Below, one piece after another: positions 18,738 to 27,255 of a stretch of DNA of 64,000 nucleotides (position 1 is its first letter; each line of letters starts with the position of its first letter). The stretch is from Spirochaetales bacterium (GTDB lineage: Bacteria; Spirochaetota; Spirochaetia; Treponematales; UBA12059), in assembly GCA_016928955.1 (NCBI GenBank), contig JAFGJV010000033.1, forward strand, positions 1 through 64,000, read 5' to 3'. A model generated the notes under the pieces. It was not told where the DNA came from. It saw only the letters and a list, made by a program, of their open reading frames with translations, and did not search any database. Made by a program: the position numbers and the translations under genes.

Positions 18738-21527
18738 TCACAGTTTCAGCATGACGGCGGCCAGGGGCTCTACCGTGACCGTGGTACCCTGCACCGTGGT
18801 TTTTCCCTGGGCGCTCACGCCGCCCGCCGCCGCGTCGACACCGTTGGCAAGTATGGCCGCCCCGGACAGGTCCATGCCGGTCTCAAAGGTAACGGCCTTG
18901 TCCGACCGCGCGTTGACCAGCATGACCAGGGTGACCCCGCCGTGCCGTACTACCCAGCCCATGGAGCGCTGGTCGTCATGGGTCAGCTGGGTCATGGCGC
19001 CCGACACCGCGCCTGCGTCGCCCAGACGGAGGGACGGCTCGGCCTTGCGTATGGCTATGAGGCCGCGGACCCAGCGGGCCAGGCTCTCGAACTCGGGCTG
19101 GACCTTCCAGGGAAACTGGTTGATGTCGTCCGAGGCGTCATAGCTGTTGTGCACATAGTCGCCCGTCACCTCGCTGGTCGCCTTGAGCCTGGGCTTGGTA
19201 CGGCCACGTTCGTCGCCCCCGTGCAGGAAGGGTATGGGCTGGCCGGTCAGCACCAGGAAATAGGCCAGCTTGGCTCGCGCGGCTATCTCGGCGCGCCCTG
19301 CGGCGCTGGCTCGGGACAGGCCTATGTTGAAGGCTATGTTGTCAGCCAGGGTCAGGTTGTCGTGGGCGGACACATAGTTCATGGAATCGCCCGGCTGGTC
19401 CGCGCTGTAGTTGAGCATGGGCCGGCCGGCCAGGTTGTTGAAGATCATCTCGGTGTTGACCGGCTTGTCCGTGATAAAGCCCTTTGCGCGGTCGTTGAGT
19501 CCGCCGGCCTTGAGGATGTCGCGGAACTCGTCGTTGAACACGGACACCAGGTTGGTCTTGCCCATGTAGTTCTGGTCCAGCACGGCCAGGGCGGGCCCCT
19601 GGTACATTTTCCAGCCTTCTCCCTGGAACAGGATGTTGGTTTTACCGGGCAAGGCCGCCACGGCCTGTCTGGCCTTGAGTATGGTGTCTGCGTCTATCAG
19701 TCCCATCAGGTCAAAGCGGAAACCGTCGACTTTGTACTCGCTGACCCAGTGATAGATGGAATCACGGATCAGGCGGCTGGCCATGGTCCTCTCGCTTGCC
19801 ACGTCGTTGCCGCAGCCCGACTGGCTGGTCAGGGCTCCCGTGGCGTCGCGCCGGTAGTAGTAACCGGGCACCACGTCGTCCAGCACGGACACGTTGGCCG
19901 TGTGGTTGTACACCACGTCCAGGATGACGCCCATGCCAGCCCTGTGGATTTCCCTGATCAGGGTCTTGAGCTCGACGATGCGCTTGTAGGGATCCCGGGG
20001 ATCGCTGGCGTACCAGCCTTCCGGCGTGAAGTAACTGTGGGGATCGTAACCCCAGTTGTAGTTGTTGTCGTGGGCGCGGGCGTTGGCCTCAAAACCGGTC
20101 CTAAGCTCGTCCGTGTAGTAGAAATTGAGCACGGGCATGAGCTGGACATGGGTAACGCCAAGGTCGCGGAGGTAGGGCAGCTTTTCTATAAAGGCCAGAT
20201 ACGAGCCCGGGCGAGCCCGGACCCCGGCTTCCGGGGCAATGGTAAAGTCGCGGACGGACAGCTCGTAGATGACCGCGTCCTCCCGCCTGCCCAGGTCGAC
20301 GCTTTCAAGGCCTTCCCATCCGCCAGGCGGAAGGGTCCTGGCCGGATTGATGATGGCGCCTCGCCCCGGGCCGCTGCCGGTGAAGACGTCCATGCCCACG
20401 GCATAGGGATCCAGGGCTACGCGTACCGACGAGCCCGAGAACACCGAGTATTCGTAGAAAAGGCCGTCCGGATCCACGGCGTCAAAGCTCCCCGACCAAA
20501 CACCGGTGGCTGGGTCCCTGGACAGGTCCAGCTCAAAATCGGGAACGGCCGCCTGGTTTTTGCGGTACAGCCTGACGGCCACGCGGCTGGCGAACGGAGA
20601 CCACAGGCGGAATTCCACGCGCCTTTCAACCTGGTCGTAGATGGCGCCCAGGCGGTAGCCCTCCGGCGGCACCAGGGTGTCAGCCCGTTCCGCCGCGTAG
20701 GCCGCGGTGTTGACGGGCGCGGGCGCCAGGAACGAAGGATGCTCGGCCACCAGCGGCAGGTCCAACGGGGCGTCCTCTTTCAGGGTCACGAGCACGCGCC
20801 TGGCGTAATTGTTGTCCGCGTGCCCCGGGTCGGCGTTGTTGGCGCTTCCGGCCACGGCGAATTCCCTGGAGCCGTCCGCCGACCGCACCGCAAAGCCCGA
20901 CGGGCCGCCGTCTGTGTCAAGGCCGTAGCGCCCGGACAGATCCAGCACGATGTCCCGTGGGCCGACCAGCCTGGCTCCGTCTATGGTTGGCGTGTAGGGA
21001 CCGTAGGGGTAGGTCTTCTGGTCCTTCTCGAACACCACCCACTCGTTGGACACCGATGCGTCCAGCACGCGGTCCTTGTCCCCATCCTTGTCCCAGGAAG
21101 CATCCTTCCTGGGTATCAGGCCGAACTGGCCGTCAGGACCCACGGTTTTCATGCCCAAGGTATACCCGTCCTTTCTGAATTTCAGGTACGCCACGCCCTC
21201 AACAACGGAGAGCTTCTGGGTCTGGTTCCACGCGGCAGCGCCGTCCCCTCCAGGCAAAGCCCACAGCCAGAAACCCCAGGGCTCGTAATTCTTGTCCGCG
21301 CGTACGTAGTACACGACGACCTCGTCAGCCGTGGGTTTCAGGACCTCGTGGGCAGGCACGACGCTTGCCATCAGCGGATGCCCCAGTTGCTCCACGGTTC
21401 CGGGCGCCACGGTCTCATATTTTGCGGCGCCCGAGCCGGATGGCGTCGGAGGCCGGCCGCAGCCCGCGATAAACATGAGCCACACCAGCGCGGCGGCGGT
21501 CCTCACTATGCGTGTCCGGTGATTCAT
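18738..21527 (-). CDS. pulA: type I pullulanase lipoprotein
   Basis: Cell-surface or periplasmic debranching enzyme that hydrolyses alpha-1,6 links of pullulan and starch dextrins. The ATG at 21527 has GGGAG six bases upstream. Lipobox FIAG-Cys23. Domains in order: CBM41/PUD-type starch-binding domain (about 65-170, VVYYVRADKNYEPWGFWLW); a second beta-sandwich (about 190-290); CBM48 (about 300-390, VEFRLWSPFASRVAVRLYR); GH13_14 catalytic domain with the pullulanase signature YNWGYDPHSYFTPEGWY, DVVYNH, GFRFDLMGLID (Asp606), GEGW (Glu637) and SAHDNLTL (Asp723); and a C-terminal beta domain. 929 residues is normal for the family. Its start overlaps the end of the pfkB gene. Confidence 0.95.
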   Translation of the reverse strand: MNHRTRIVRTAAALVWLMFIAGCGRPPTPSGSGAAKYETVAPGTVEQLGHPLMASVVPAHEVLKPTADEVVVYYVRADKNYEPWGFWLWALPGGDGAAAWNQTQKLSVVEGVAYLKFRKDGYTLGMKTVGPDGQFGLIPRKDASWDKDGDKDRVLDASVSNEWVVFEKDQKTYPYGPYTPTIDGARLVGPRDIVLDLSGRYGLDTDGGPSGFAVRSADGSREFAVAGSANNADPGHADNNYARRVLVTLKEDAPLDLPLVAEHPSFLAPAPVNTAAYAAERADTLVPPEGYRLGAIYDQVERRVEFRLWSPFASRVAVRLYRKNQAAVPDFELDLSRDPATGVWSGSFDAVDPDGLFYEYSVFSGSSVRVALDPYAVGMDVFTGSGPGRGAIINPARTLPPGGWEGLESVDLGRREDAVIYELSVRDFTIAPEAGVRARPGSYLAFIEKLPYLRDLGVTHVQLMPVLNFYYTDELRTGFEANARAHDNNYNWGYDPHSYFTPEGWYASDPRDPYKRIVELKTLIREIHRAGMGVILDVVYNHTANVSVLDDVVPGYYYRRDATGALTSQSGCGNDVASERTMASRLIRDSIYHWVSEYKVDGFRFDLMGLIDADTILKARQAVAALPGKTNILFQGEGWKMYQGPALAVLDQNYMGKTNLVSVFNDEFRDILKAGGLNDRAKGFITDKPVNTEMIFNNLAGRPMLNYSADQPGDSMNYVSAHDNLTLADNIAFNIGLSRASAAGRAEIAARAKLAYFLVLTGQPIPFLHGGDERGRTKPRLKATSEVTGDYVHNSYDASDDINQFPWKVQPEFESLARWVRGLIAIRKAEPSLRLGDAGAVSGAMTQLTHDDQRSMGWVVRHGGVTLVMLVNARSDKAVTFETGMDLSGAAILANGVDAAAGGVSAQGKTTVQGTTVTVEPLAAVMLKL

Positions 21528-21538
21528 AACGTCTCCCT

Positions 21539-22459
21539 TCAAGCTCGTCCGCGGTCGGGGGCTTGTTGCCCCCTGCAGAGTGTGTCGAGCGACTGCGCGT
21601 CAAGGAAGCCGCAGGCCGCTCCCGCTTCGCCTATTTTCCATCCAGCAAACATCACGGCCCTGCGTAGGGCATCCGCGGGCTTCAAGCCGGCCAACATGCC
21701 GTGCGCGAACGACGCCATCAGCGCATCTCCGGCCCCTATGGTGGACACCACGGGCCGTGGATGGGCCGCGGGCACCCAGACGGATGGCTGGCCCCGCTCG
21801 CACAGGAGCGCGCCCTCGGCTCCGAGCCCTATCACCACGATGCGGCAATCGTATAGGTCAGCCAATTGCCTGGCCGCTTCATCCGGGGGCGACCATAGCC
21901 CCTCGTCGGACAGGAACAGCACGTCCGCGGCCGCCATGAAATCGCGGTTGTACTCATCCCGGGGATCGGACAGGACATGCACGTCCGTGAATACGGGGAT
22001 GTCCAGCTTGGCGGCCGCCGGAAGCAGTTCCCGGTTGAAATTGACATTGCACACCACGACCGCGTCGGCGTGATCGACGGCCGACCGGAACAGGCCCGCC
22101 GGGTAACGCCGGTCCTGCACGTCCTTCAGGTCAACGTGTATCTGCCTGCGGCCATCGTCATCGTACAAAATGACGGACTGGGGAGTGGCGGGCAGGTTTC
22201 TCAGTATCCGGTCGGTGGCCACGCCGAGCTTGGCTATCTCTGACATGGCCACCGCTCCTGGAGTGTCGTTCCCAAGAAAGGTGAGGAACTCGACGTCGTG
22301 CCCGAGCGTTTGCAGGGCCAAGGCCAAGTTGAAGCCCACCCCGGAAACCGTCGAGCCCACGCCGTTGAAAGGATAGAGCACAGGGCTGTAGTCCAAAGGG
22401 AAGCAGGGAATTTTCAGCGTGGTTTCTATGTTCACCAAGCCCGATACCAGAACTTTCAT
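21539..22459 (-). CDS. PfkB-family carbohydrate kinase, first gene of the pullulanase operon
   Basis: Cytoplasmic ribokinase-fold sugar kinase, 306 residues. N-terminal GVGSTVSGVGFNLALAL corresponds to PfkB signature 1 (glycine-rich sugar-binding lid region), and TIGAGDALMASFAHGML to signature 2 with catalytic Asp in GAGD. The substrate cannot be read from the sequence; the family includes fructokinases, ribokinases, and glucose or nucleoside kinases. Leading an operon with pullulanase and amylase lipoproteins, it most plausibly phosphorylates a sugar released from maltodextrins, perhaps glucose; that is an inference. The promoter at 22536-22564 contains a perfect LacI-type operator. Confidence 0.88.
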   Translation of the reverse strand: MKVLVSGLVNIETTLKIPCFPLDYSPVLYPFNGVGSTVSGVGFNLALALQTLGHDVEFLTFLGNDTPGAVAMSEIAKLGVATDRILRNLPATPQSVILYDDDGRRQIHVDLKDVQDRRYPAGLFRSAVDHADAVVVCNVNFNRELLPAAAKLDIPVFTDVHVLSDPRDEYNRDFMAAADVLFLSDEGLWSPPDEAARQLADLYDCRIVVIGLGAEGALLCERGQPSVWVPAAHPRPVVSTIGAGDALMASFAHGMLAGLKPADALRRAVMFAGWKIGEAGAACGFLDAQSLDTLCRGQQAPDRGRA

Positions 22460-22535
22460 GCCAGAATCCCGTCCTTCATTGAGGCAGCCCGGGCGCTCCG
22501 GGCAAGAGCAACGCGTTTATGCATGCCATACGCGG

Positions 22536-22564
22536 AGTATAAACCGGTTTAGCATTTGGGTAAA
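22536..22564 (-). promoter_or_regulatory. promoter of the pfkB-pullulanase-amylase operon with embedded operator
   Basis: On the minus strand TTTACC (22559-22564), a 17-base spacer, and TATACT (22536-22541). The perfect palindrome TAAACCGGTTTA (22540-22551) occupies the spacer and touches the -10, so repressor binding would block polymerase. It is the sister of the site at 11870-11881. Confidence 0.7.
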
Positions 22565-22590
22565 CAGCCCGGGCCACCCGGCAGGTTCAT

Positions 22591-24123
22591 TCAGCTCCGT
22601 CCGCAGATAGCCTGGGCGACGCGAAGGCCGTCCGCCGCCGAGCTGACGATGCCTCCCGACCAGCCGCTTCCTTCACCGGCCAGGTACAGATTGTCGTACC
22701 CGGAGCAAAGCGTTCCGGCATCCCGCTCCGCCTGTATCGGCGCGCTTGTCTTGCTTTCCAGTCCCATGATGGTTCCGGTATCAAAGCCCCTGAGTTTTGA
22801 GCAGAACGACGATAAGCCTTCCCGCAGCGGAGCCACCAGACCGGCCGGCAGCAGTTCGGCCAGGTCGGCGGGCGCCAGCCCGTGCGCGTAACTGGTCTTC
22901 TCAAGCGGCGAGCCGGATCTGCCGTTCAAAAAATCACGCACGGTCATTGCGGGAACTTTCCAGCCGGAGGTGTCTTTGAATCGACGCTCGAGGTCCTCAA
23001 GCCAGTCCAGGGCGTCTTCCGCGCGCATGTCACGGCCGGTCAGCCGCGCCAGGTCCACCCCGGCCACCACGGCCGCGTTGGCATACAACCCGTCCCGCGC
23101 GTAATCACTCTTGCCGTTGACCACGGACGCGTCGCCATAGGCCGATGCCTGGACCACCGTGCCGCCGGGGCACATGCAAAACGTGTATACGCCAGTTTGC
23201 CCGGCCTGGGCGGTCAGGCGGTATTCCGCCGCCTTGACCCCCGGGAGAGCCGGCACGCCCCACTGCGCATGGTTGATGATTTCCTGGGCATGCTCCGCGC
23301 GGAAACCCAGGGCAAAATTCTTGACGCGGTACGGCACGCCGGAGGATATGAGCGACCGATGGGTTTCATAGGCCGAATGCCCGACAGCCAGCACAAAGGC
23401 ATGGGCGTCCAGGTCGCCGGCGTCGGTATGTATGTAGCGCACGGTACCGGAACCATACTCGGCCAGGGACAAGAAACGGGTGTCGTAGACAAGCTCGCAG
23501 CCCGCCTCCAGGAGCAGGCCGCGCAGTCTCGCGGTCATGCCAAAGAGCAGGTCGCTGCCCAGGTGGGGGTGGGTCATATAGCGGATCTCGTCCGGAGCGC
23601 CGGCCGAGATGAACGCGTCGTACACGTAATTACGCTCCGCATTTATTCCCTTGGTACGCGAGCTCAGCTTGCCGTCAGAAAACGTTCCCGCCCCGCCCTC
23701 GCCAAAGCAGTAATTGTTGGCGGCTGAAAACGCCCCACCTGCCTCAAAGGCGTCTATGGCTTCTTTCCGGGCTTCCACCCGGCCACCGCGTTCGAGCACG
23801 GTCACCTTGAACCCGGACCGCGCCAAATACAGGGCCGAGAACAAGCCGGCGGGCCCCGTACCGACGACCACGATCCGCCGCCCCCTGCCAAGCTGCCCAT
23901 GCTCGAGGCCCGGCGCCGCCGTGGGGACGGGGCCTCGCAGGGCAGGGGAACGCACGCCCACCCTGTACGTCCAGACTATTCGGCTCTTTTTCCTGGCATC
24001 CAGGCTTTTGAGGAGGATTTCGAAGGTGAACGTGTCGGTGTTTACGGCGCGACGTATGGCGGCAAGTAGTTCGTCCGGACCCGAGCCAACGGGAACGCTC
24101 AGGTCAAATTCTGCATATCCCAT
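22591..24123 (-). CDS. FAD-dependent dehydrogenase-like protein (COG2509 family)
   Basis: Flavoprotein of 510 residues. After a roughly 85-residue N-terminal domain, the FAD-binding Rossmann motif is IVVVGTGPAGLFSALYLA (about 86-103), followed by NNYCFGEGGAGTFSDGKL and GFRAEHAQEIIN, strings typical of the widely conserved COG2509 group of uncharacterised NAD(FAD)-utilising dehydrogenases. The C-terminal NLYLAGEGSGWSGGIVSSAADG closes the FAD site. The reaction is not known. No Shine-Dalgarno site is seen; TTGCCT-18-TAGCAT ends six bases before the ATG, so the mRNA may be leaderless. It lies about 160 bp from tRNA-Gly on the same strand. Confidence 0.88.
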   Translation of the reverse strand: MGYAEFDLSVPVGSGPDELLAAIRRAVNTDTFTFEILLKSLDARKKSRIVWTYRVGVRSPALRGPVPTAAPGLEHGQLGRGRRIVVVGTGPAGLFSALYLARSGFKVTVLERGGRVEARKEAIDAFEAGGAFSAANNYCFGEGGAGTFSDGKLSSRTKGINAERNYVYDAFISAGAPDEIRYMTHPHLGSDLLFGMTARLRGLLLEAGCELVYDTRFLSLAEYGSGTVRYIHTDAGDLDAHAFVLAVGHSAYETHRSLISSGVPYRVKNFALGFRAEHAQEIINHAQWGVPALPGVKAAEYRLTAQAGQTGVYTFCMCPGGTVVQASAYGDASVVNGKSDYARDGLYANAAVVAGVDLARLTGRDMRAEDALDWLEDLERRFKDTSGWKVPAMTVRDFLNGRSGSPLEKTSYAHGLAPADLAELLPAGLVAPLREGLSSFCSKLRGFDTGTIMGLESKTSAPIQAERDAGTLCSGYDNLYLAGEGSGWSGGIVSSAADGLRVAQAICGRS

Positions 24124-24187
24124 GCCTGTATGCTAGGCCAAGCCGCGCCGGCAAGGCAAGCGGCGACGACCACCCTGCGGAAAACGG

Positions 24188-24217
24188 AAAGGCGACCCGT
24201 ACATGCGGGCCGCCTTT
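24188..24217 (-). terminator. probable terminator downstream of tRNA-Gly
   Basis: AAAGGCG (24188-24194) pairs with CGCCTTT (24211-24217); inner CCCG/CGGG extends the stem around a 6-base loop. The minus-strand tail TTTCCGTTTTCC is only moderately T-rich. Confidence 0.5.
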
Positions 24218-24283
24218 CACGCGTACAGTGAAATCAGGGGGTATTAAAGGATCCCATTGGTCTATCCAACATCAGGATCCGAG

Positions 24284-24355
24284 AGCGGGAAACGGGAGTC
24301 GGACCCGCGACATCCACCTTGGCAAGGTGGCGCTCTACCACTGAGCTATTCCCGC
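24284..24355 (-). tRNA. tRNA-Gly(GCC)
   Basis: A full cloverleaf folds on the minus strand: acceptor GCGGGAA/TTCCCGC, D arm GCTC-AGTGGTA-GAGC, anticodon stem CCACC/GGTGG with loop TTGCCAA (anticodon GCC), T stem GCGGG/CCCGT, and discriminator T as usual for glycine tRNAs. CCA is not encoded. The T loop reads TCCGACT, so position 55 is C instead of the nearly invariant U. Confidence 0.95.
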
Positions 24356-24367
24356 GCGACGAGCGGC

Positions 24368-24397
24368 AGAATGCCCTGAAGGGCGTCCATGTGTCAA
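24368..24397 (-). promoter_or_regulatory. tRNA-Gly promoter
   Basis: Minus-strand TTGACA (24392-24397), an 18-base spacer, and CATTCT (24368-24373), ending 12 bases before the 5' end of the tRNA. Confidence 0.6.
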
Positions 24398-24478
24398 GCG
24401 GACCAGCATTACCCGGGAGCGGGAGCCCGGCAAAGGACGCGGTTCCGGATACAAACCGGGGCATCAGCCGCAGCTTGG

Positions 24479-25498
24479 TCAGAAGTACAGGATGCGGTAT
24501 TCCCTGACCCATATCTCCTTGGCAAAATCGCCGTTGGCGTACATGGTGGATTCGCACGTGCGGCGTACCACGTTCCCCCATTCGTCGTATTCATTCACGT
24601 ACTGTTTCTCCTCCCATTCGCCGTATTGAGGGTACTCGCTCCTCATATAGATGATCGTGTCATGGCCATCGTACTCATGGAGTACGGTTCTAGTTATATT
24701 CCCAGCATTGTCGAAGGCCGTCACTAAAAACGTGCGGCGTCGCGGATCTCGGGTATATTCCAGGGCAAAGGACGGAGATCCATCAACACCGTAGCGCTCC
24801 AGCCTTTCAGGTAGCCCATTCTTGCCGTATCGGTATTTCTCGACCACCACGCGCTTGCCCCCGCGGCAGGACACCACCTCGTCGAGCTTACCGAAATCGT
24901 TCAGCCTATATTCATGCCAGTCCTCGGATTCAACACCGTCCTCGTCCAGGGAACGTTCCTCAATCACCCCCTCGCGGAACAGAAAAACCCGCCCGAAGAA
25001 AAATTCTCCGTTCCGTCTCGTTACCTGGGTGAAAAGAGCGTGCGCGTCGTCGTAGACTATCGCGGTCGTTTCCGATTCGTTCCCGCTTATCTCCCGCACC
25101 ACGCTTACCAGGCGGCCACGCTCGTCGTAGGCATAGTCGCTGTTAACGCTGGTATATAGAATGGTCTCATACCGCTCGTCTCTCACTATGGCGCCATCCT
25201 CGCCGTAAAAAACGTGCCGACGTTCCTCCAACACCCTGGACTCATAGTCCTGTTCATACCTTTTGATGGAATACAGATTGTCCTCGATGCGCTGTATCTT
25301 ACCCCGCGTGTTCAGTTCCGGGGGCACGGCGTCTTGCATCAACTTCTGTATATACGCGTAGTCCACTACCGTATCCCACACGTCCTTGGTATCCGAAAGT
25401 TGATCCTCTCCCGCCTTGCCGTTCGACAGGCAGGAAGCCAGGGCCAAAAGGACGATACTCATGGCGATTGCTACGGAGCTCTTTCTCGTTGCATTCAC
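24479..25498 (-). CDS. lipoprotein with YD-like repeats, function unknown
   Basis: Predicted lipoprotein of 339 residues. The start is a GTG at 25498 with AAGAGG six bases upstream; the signal peptide then ends LALAS-Cys23. The mature protein shows imperfect repeats of the form YDERGRLVSVV, YRLNDFGKLDEVV, YRYGKNGLPERLERYG and YNEYDEWGNVVRRT-like, spaced about 20-40 residues, resembling YD/RHS-type or MORN-like beta repeats. Such proteins often sit on the cell surface or bind carbohydrate, but no function can be assigned. It starts 54 bases downstream of the DUF2269-like gene and may share its mRNA. The longer upstream open frame is not used, because it would run through that neighbour and lose the signal peptide. 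Confidence 0.78.
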   Translation of the reverse strand: MNATRKSSVAIAMSIVLLALASCLSNGKAGEDQLSDTKDVWDTVVDYAYIQKLMQDAVPPELNTRGKIQRIEDNLYSIKRYEQDYESRVLEERRHVFYGEDGAIVRDERYETILYTSVNSDYAYDERGRLVSVVREISGNESETTAIVYDDAHALFTQVTRRNGEFFFGRVFLFREGVIEERSLDEDGVESEDWHEYRLNDFGKLDEVVSCRGGKRVVVEKYRYGKNGLPERLERYGVDGSPSFALEYTRDPRRRTFLVTAFDNAGNITRTVLHEYDGHDTIIYMRSEYPQYGEWEEKQYVNEYDEWGNVVRRTCESTMYANGDFAKEIWVREYRILYF

Positions 25499-25551
25499 GT
25501 TCAGCCTCTTTTCCGGCCAGAATCGGTTTATGGTCGCTTGGCGATCCCGCG

Positions 25552-26151
25552 TCATCTGAACCAGGTCGCTACCGCCGGCAGGGCGGGCTTGTATACCATC
25601 AGGGCAAAGACGACCACCAAGGGAGCGACGCCGGCCAGGCTGATCCACCAGCGCAGTCTCAAAAGCCGCGTCAGTTCGTCGGGCAGGTCGGGATCTGCTG
25701 GATCCAGGGGGGCCATCAGCCTTTTGACCTTGTACTGCGTGGGAATGTCGCTCAAGATCCAGAACAAGCCAGAAAATACGAAGAGGATAAAGCTCACGGA
25801 CAGCCAGCCTATCTGCCACAGGTCTCCCGCGATGGCGCTAAGCATGAGCCCTGACACGAGCGACAGGATGATGAGGGGCGACGACAAGCGCGCGTCCAGC
25901 CAGGCCACCGTTGCATAGGTATGCAGGATCACGTCCTTGCGCCCTGACACAAGGCTACGCCGCTCCCAGAGCATGCCCACCGCGGCGTTGGCAAAGAACA
26001 GCGTGGCCGCGACCACGTGGGCAAACAGGGCATGTCCGTACAATTCCGGGCGGCGCAGAAAGGCCAGAAACTCGTCGCGGAACAAGATACCGGCGGCAAC
26101 AAGCACGCCCATAAGGGCAATGAACATGAACAGTACGCTCTTGGTCTTCAT
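25552..26151 (-). CDS. DUF2269-like integral membrane protein
   Basis: Membrane protein of 199 residues with five hydrophobic segments (about 5-24, 40-60, 92-110, 115-135, 168-188). HVVAATLFFANAAVGMLWE and the spaced aromatic and histidine residues in the first helices fit the DUF2269 group of predicted integral membrane proteins, whose function is not known. I see no Shine-Dalgarno site before the ATG (GGT ends directly before it). It is divergent from the SDR gene. Confidence 0.7.
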   Translation of the reverse strand: MKTKSVLFMFIALMGVLVAAGILFRDEFLAFLRRPELYGHALFAHVVAATLFFANAAVGMLWERRSLVSGRKDVILHTYATVAWLDARLSSPLIILSLVSGLMLSAIAGDLWQIGWLSVSFILFVFSGLFWILSDIPTQYKVKRLMAPLDPADPDLPDELTRLLRLRWWISLAGVAPLVVVFALMVYKPALPAVATWFR

Positions 26152-26233
26152 ACCTATGTAGTGGAACGCATTTGGCCCCGCTTTTCAACAGTAGGCTGTT
26201 TGAGCGCCTGAGGCGGACCTTGTCGCTTTTTTA

Positions 26234-26262
26234 TTGTCCGGAGCCTGGTTCGCAATTACAAT
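26234..26262 (+). promoter_or_regulatory. promoter of the SDR-flavoprotein operon
   Basis: TTGTCC (26234-26239), a 17-base spacer, and TACAAT (26257-26262, five of six consensus bases), about 20 bases before the GAGGAG ribosome-binding site. Confidence 0.65.
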
Positions 26263-26289
26263 TACAGGGCACCTTGCGAGGAGAACCGC

Positions 26290-27255
26290 ATGCCAAACCC
26301 TATGATCAGCCGGTATTGGCCGCAGTACAAGTGGTCCAACGTACTATCCATGATCAAGAACATGAAAGTGCAGCCAAAGCGCTGCGAAGCGTCCTTCCAA
26401 AACCGCCTGGCCGTAATCACAGGCGCCACGTCCGGGGTGGGCTACCATACGGCGCGAAAGTTCGCCTCCATGGGCGCCCGGATCATCATGATCAACAGGA
26501 ATGCGGAGAAATCAGAGCTCGTCCGCAAGGAGCTCTCTGAGGCCTTTGGGACCAGCGTGGAGTACATCACCGCAGACCTGTCCGTCCTTGCTGACATGCA
26601 ACGGGCCGGGCGGGAGCTTGCCGCCCTCGAGAGGCCCATAGACGCACTCATCCACAACGCGGGCATTCATCTGGCCAAACGCAGGCTTACTTCCGACGGG
26701 TTTGAGGAAAACTTCGCCCTGCATTACCTAGCGCCGCTCGTCATCAACGCTCTGCTGACTGAAAAATTCAAGCACGACAAAGCTGGCCGGATTATCTTCG
26801 TCTCCTCAGAGGCCTATCGGTTCGCCGTGTGGGGACTCCGCCTGGACGACCTCCAGTGGGAGCGCCGGCGGTATTCGGGCATCAAAGGCTACGGATCCGG
26901 CAAGGTAGCCCAGCTTCTGTCCATGCACCTGCTGGCCCGGGACTTGGAACCCTACGGCGTCACGGTCAATGCCATGCATCCGGGCATGGTGCGTACGGAT
27001 TCCGGAAAGGACAACGGCAAGTTCTATAAGTGGTACAAAAGGAATGTCATAGACAAATACTCGGCGTCGCCCGAGCTGTCCGCCGAGGCCCTGTACTATC
27101 TGAGCGCCGCCAGCGAGTTGTCCAGGACGAGCGGAGTCTTTTTCCACCTGACAACCGAGGAGGAGCTGGCGCCTCCGGCAAGGGATATAGCCGCCGCCGA
27201 GGCATTGCGGGACAAGACGGCCGAGCTTCTGAAAGAGAAAGGAGTGACGCTGTGA
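26290..27255 (+). CDS. short-chain dehydrogenase/reductase
   Basis: NAD(P)-dependent oxidoreductase of 321 residues with GAGGAG before the ATG. A 38-residue N-terminal extension precedes the Rossmann fold: TGATSGVGYHTA (TGxxxGxG motif, about 44-55), HNAG (122-125), and active-site Tyr201/Lys205 in YGSGK. Overall style (ADLSVLADM, HLAKRRLTSDGFEENFALHYL) is that of retinol-dehydrogenase/WWOX-like SDRs acting on lipids or other hydrophobic alcohols; the substrate is unknown. Its stop overlaps the GTG of the following flavoprotein, so the two are co-translated and probably act on the same pathway. Confidence 0.9.
   Translation: MPNPMISRYWPQYKWSNVLSMIKNMKVQPKRCEASFQNRLAVITGATSGVGYHTARKFASMGARIIMINRNAEKSELVRKELSEAFGTSVEYITADLSVLADMQRAGRELAALERPIDALIHNAGIHLAKRRLTSDGFEENFALHYLAPLVINALLTEKFKHDKAGRIIFVSSEAYRFAVWGLRLDDLQWERRRYSGIKGYGSGKVAQLLSMHLLARDLEPYGVTVNAMHPGMVRTDSGKDNGKFYKWYKRNVIDKYSASPELSAEALYYLSAASELSRTSGVFFHLTTEEELAPPARDIAAAEALRDKTAELLKEKGVTL

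Noticed and set aside
18729-22073. A 1114-codon open frame on the plus strand
   Set aside because: It lies antisense to the pullulanase and pfkB genes, is rich in Gly, His, Arg and Val with no domain or signal, and is a third-position GC shadow of real genes.
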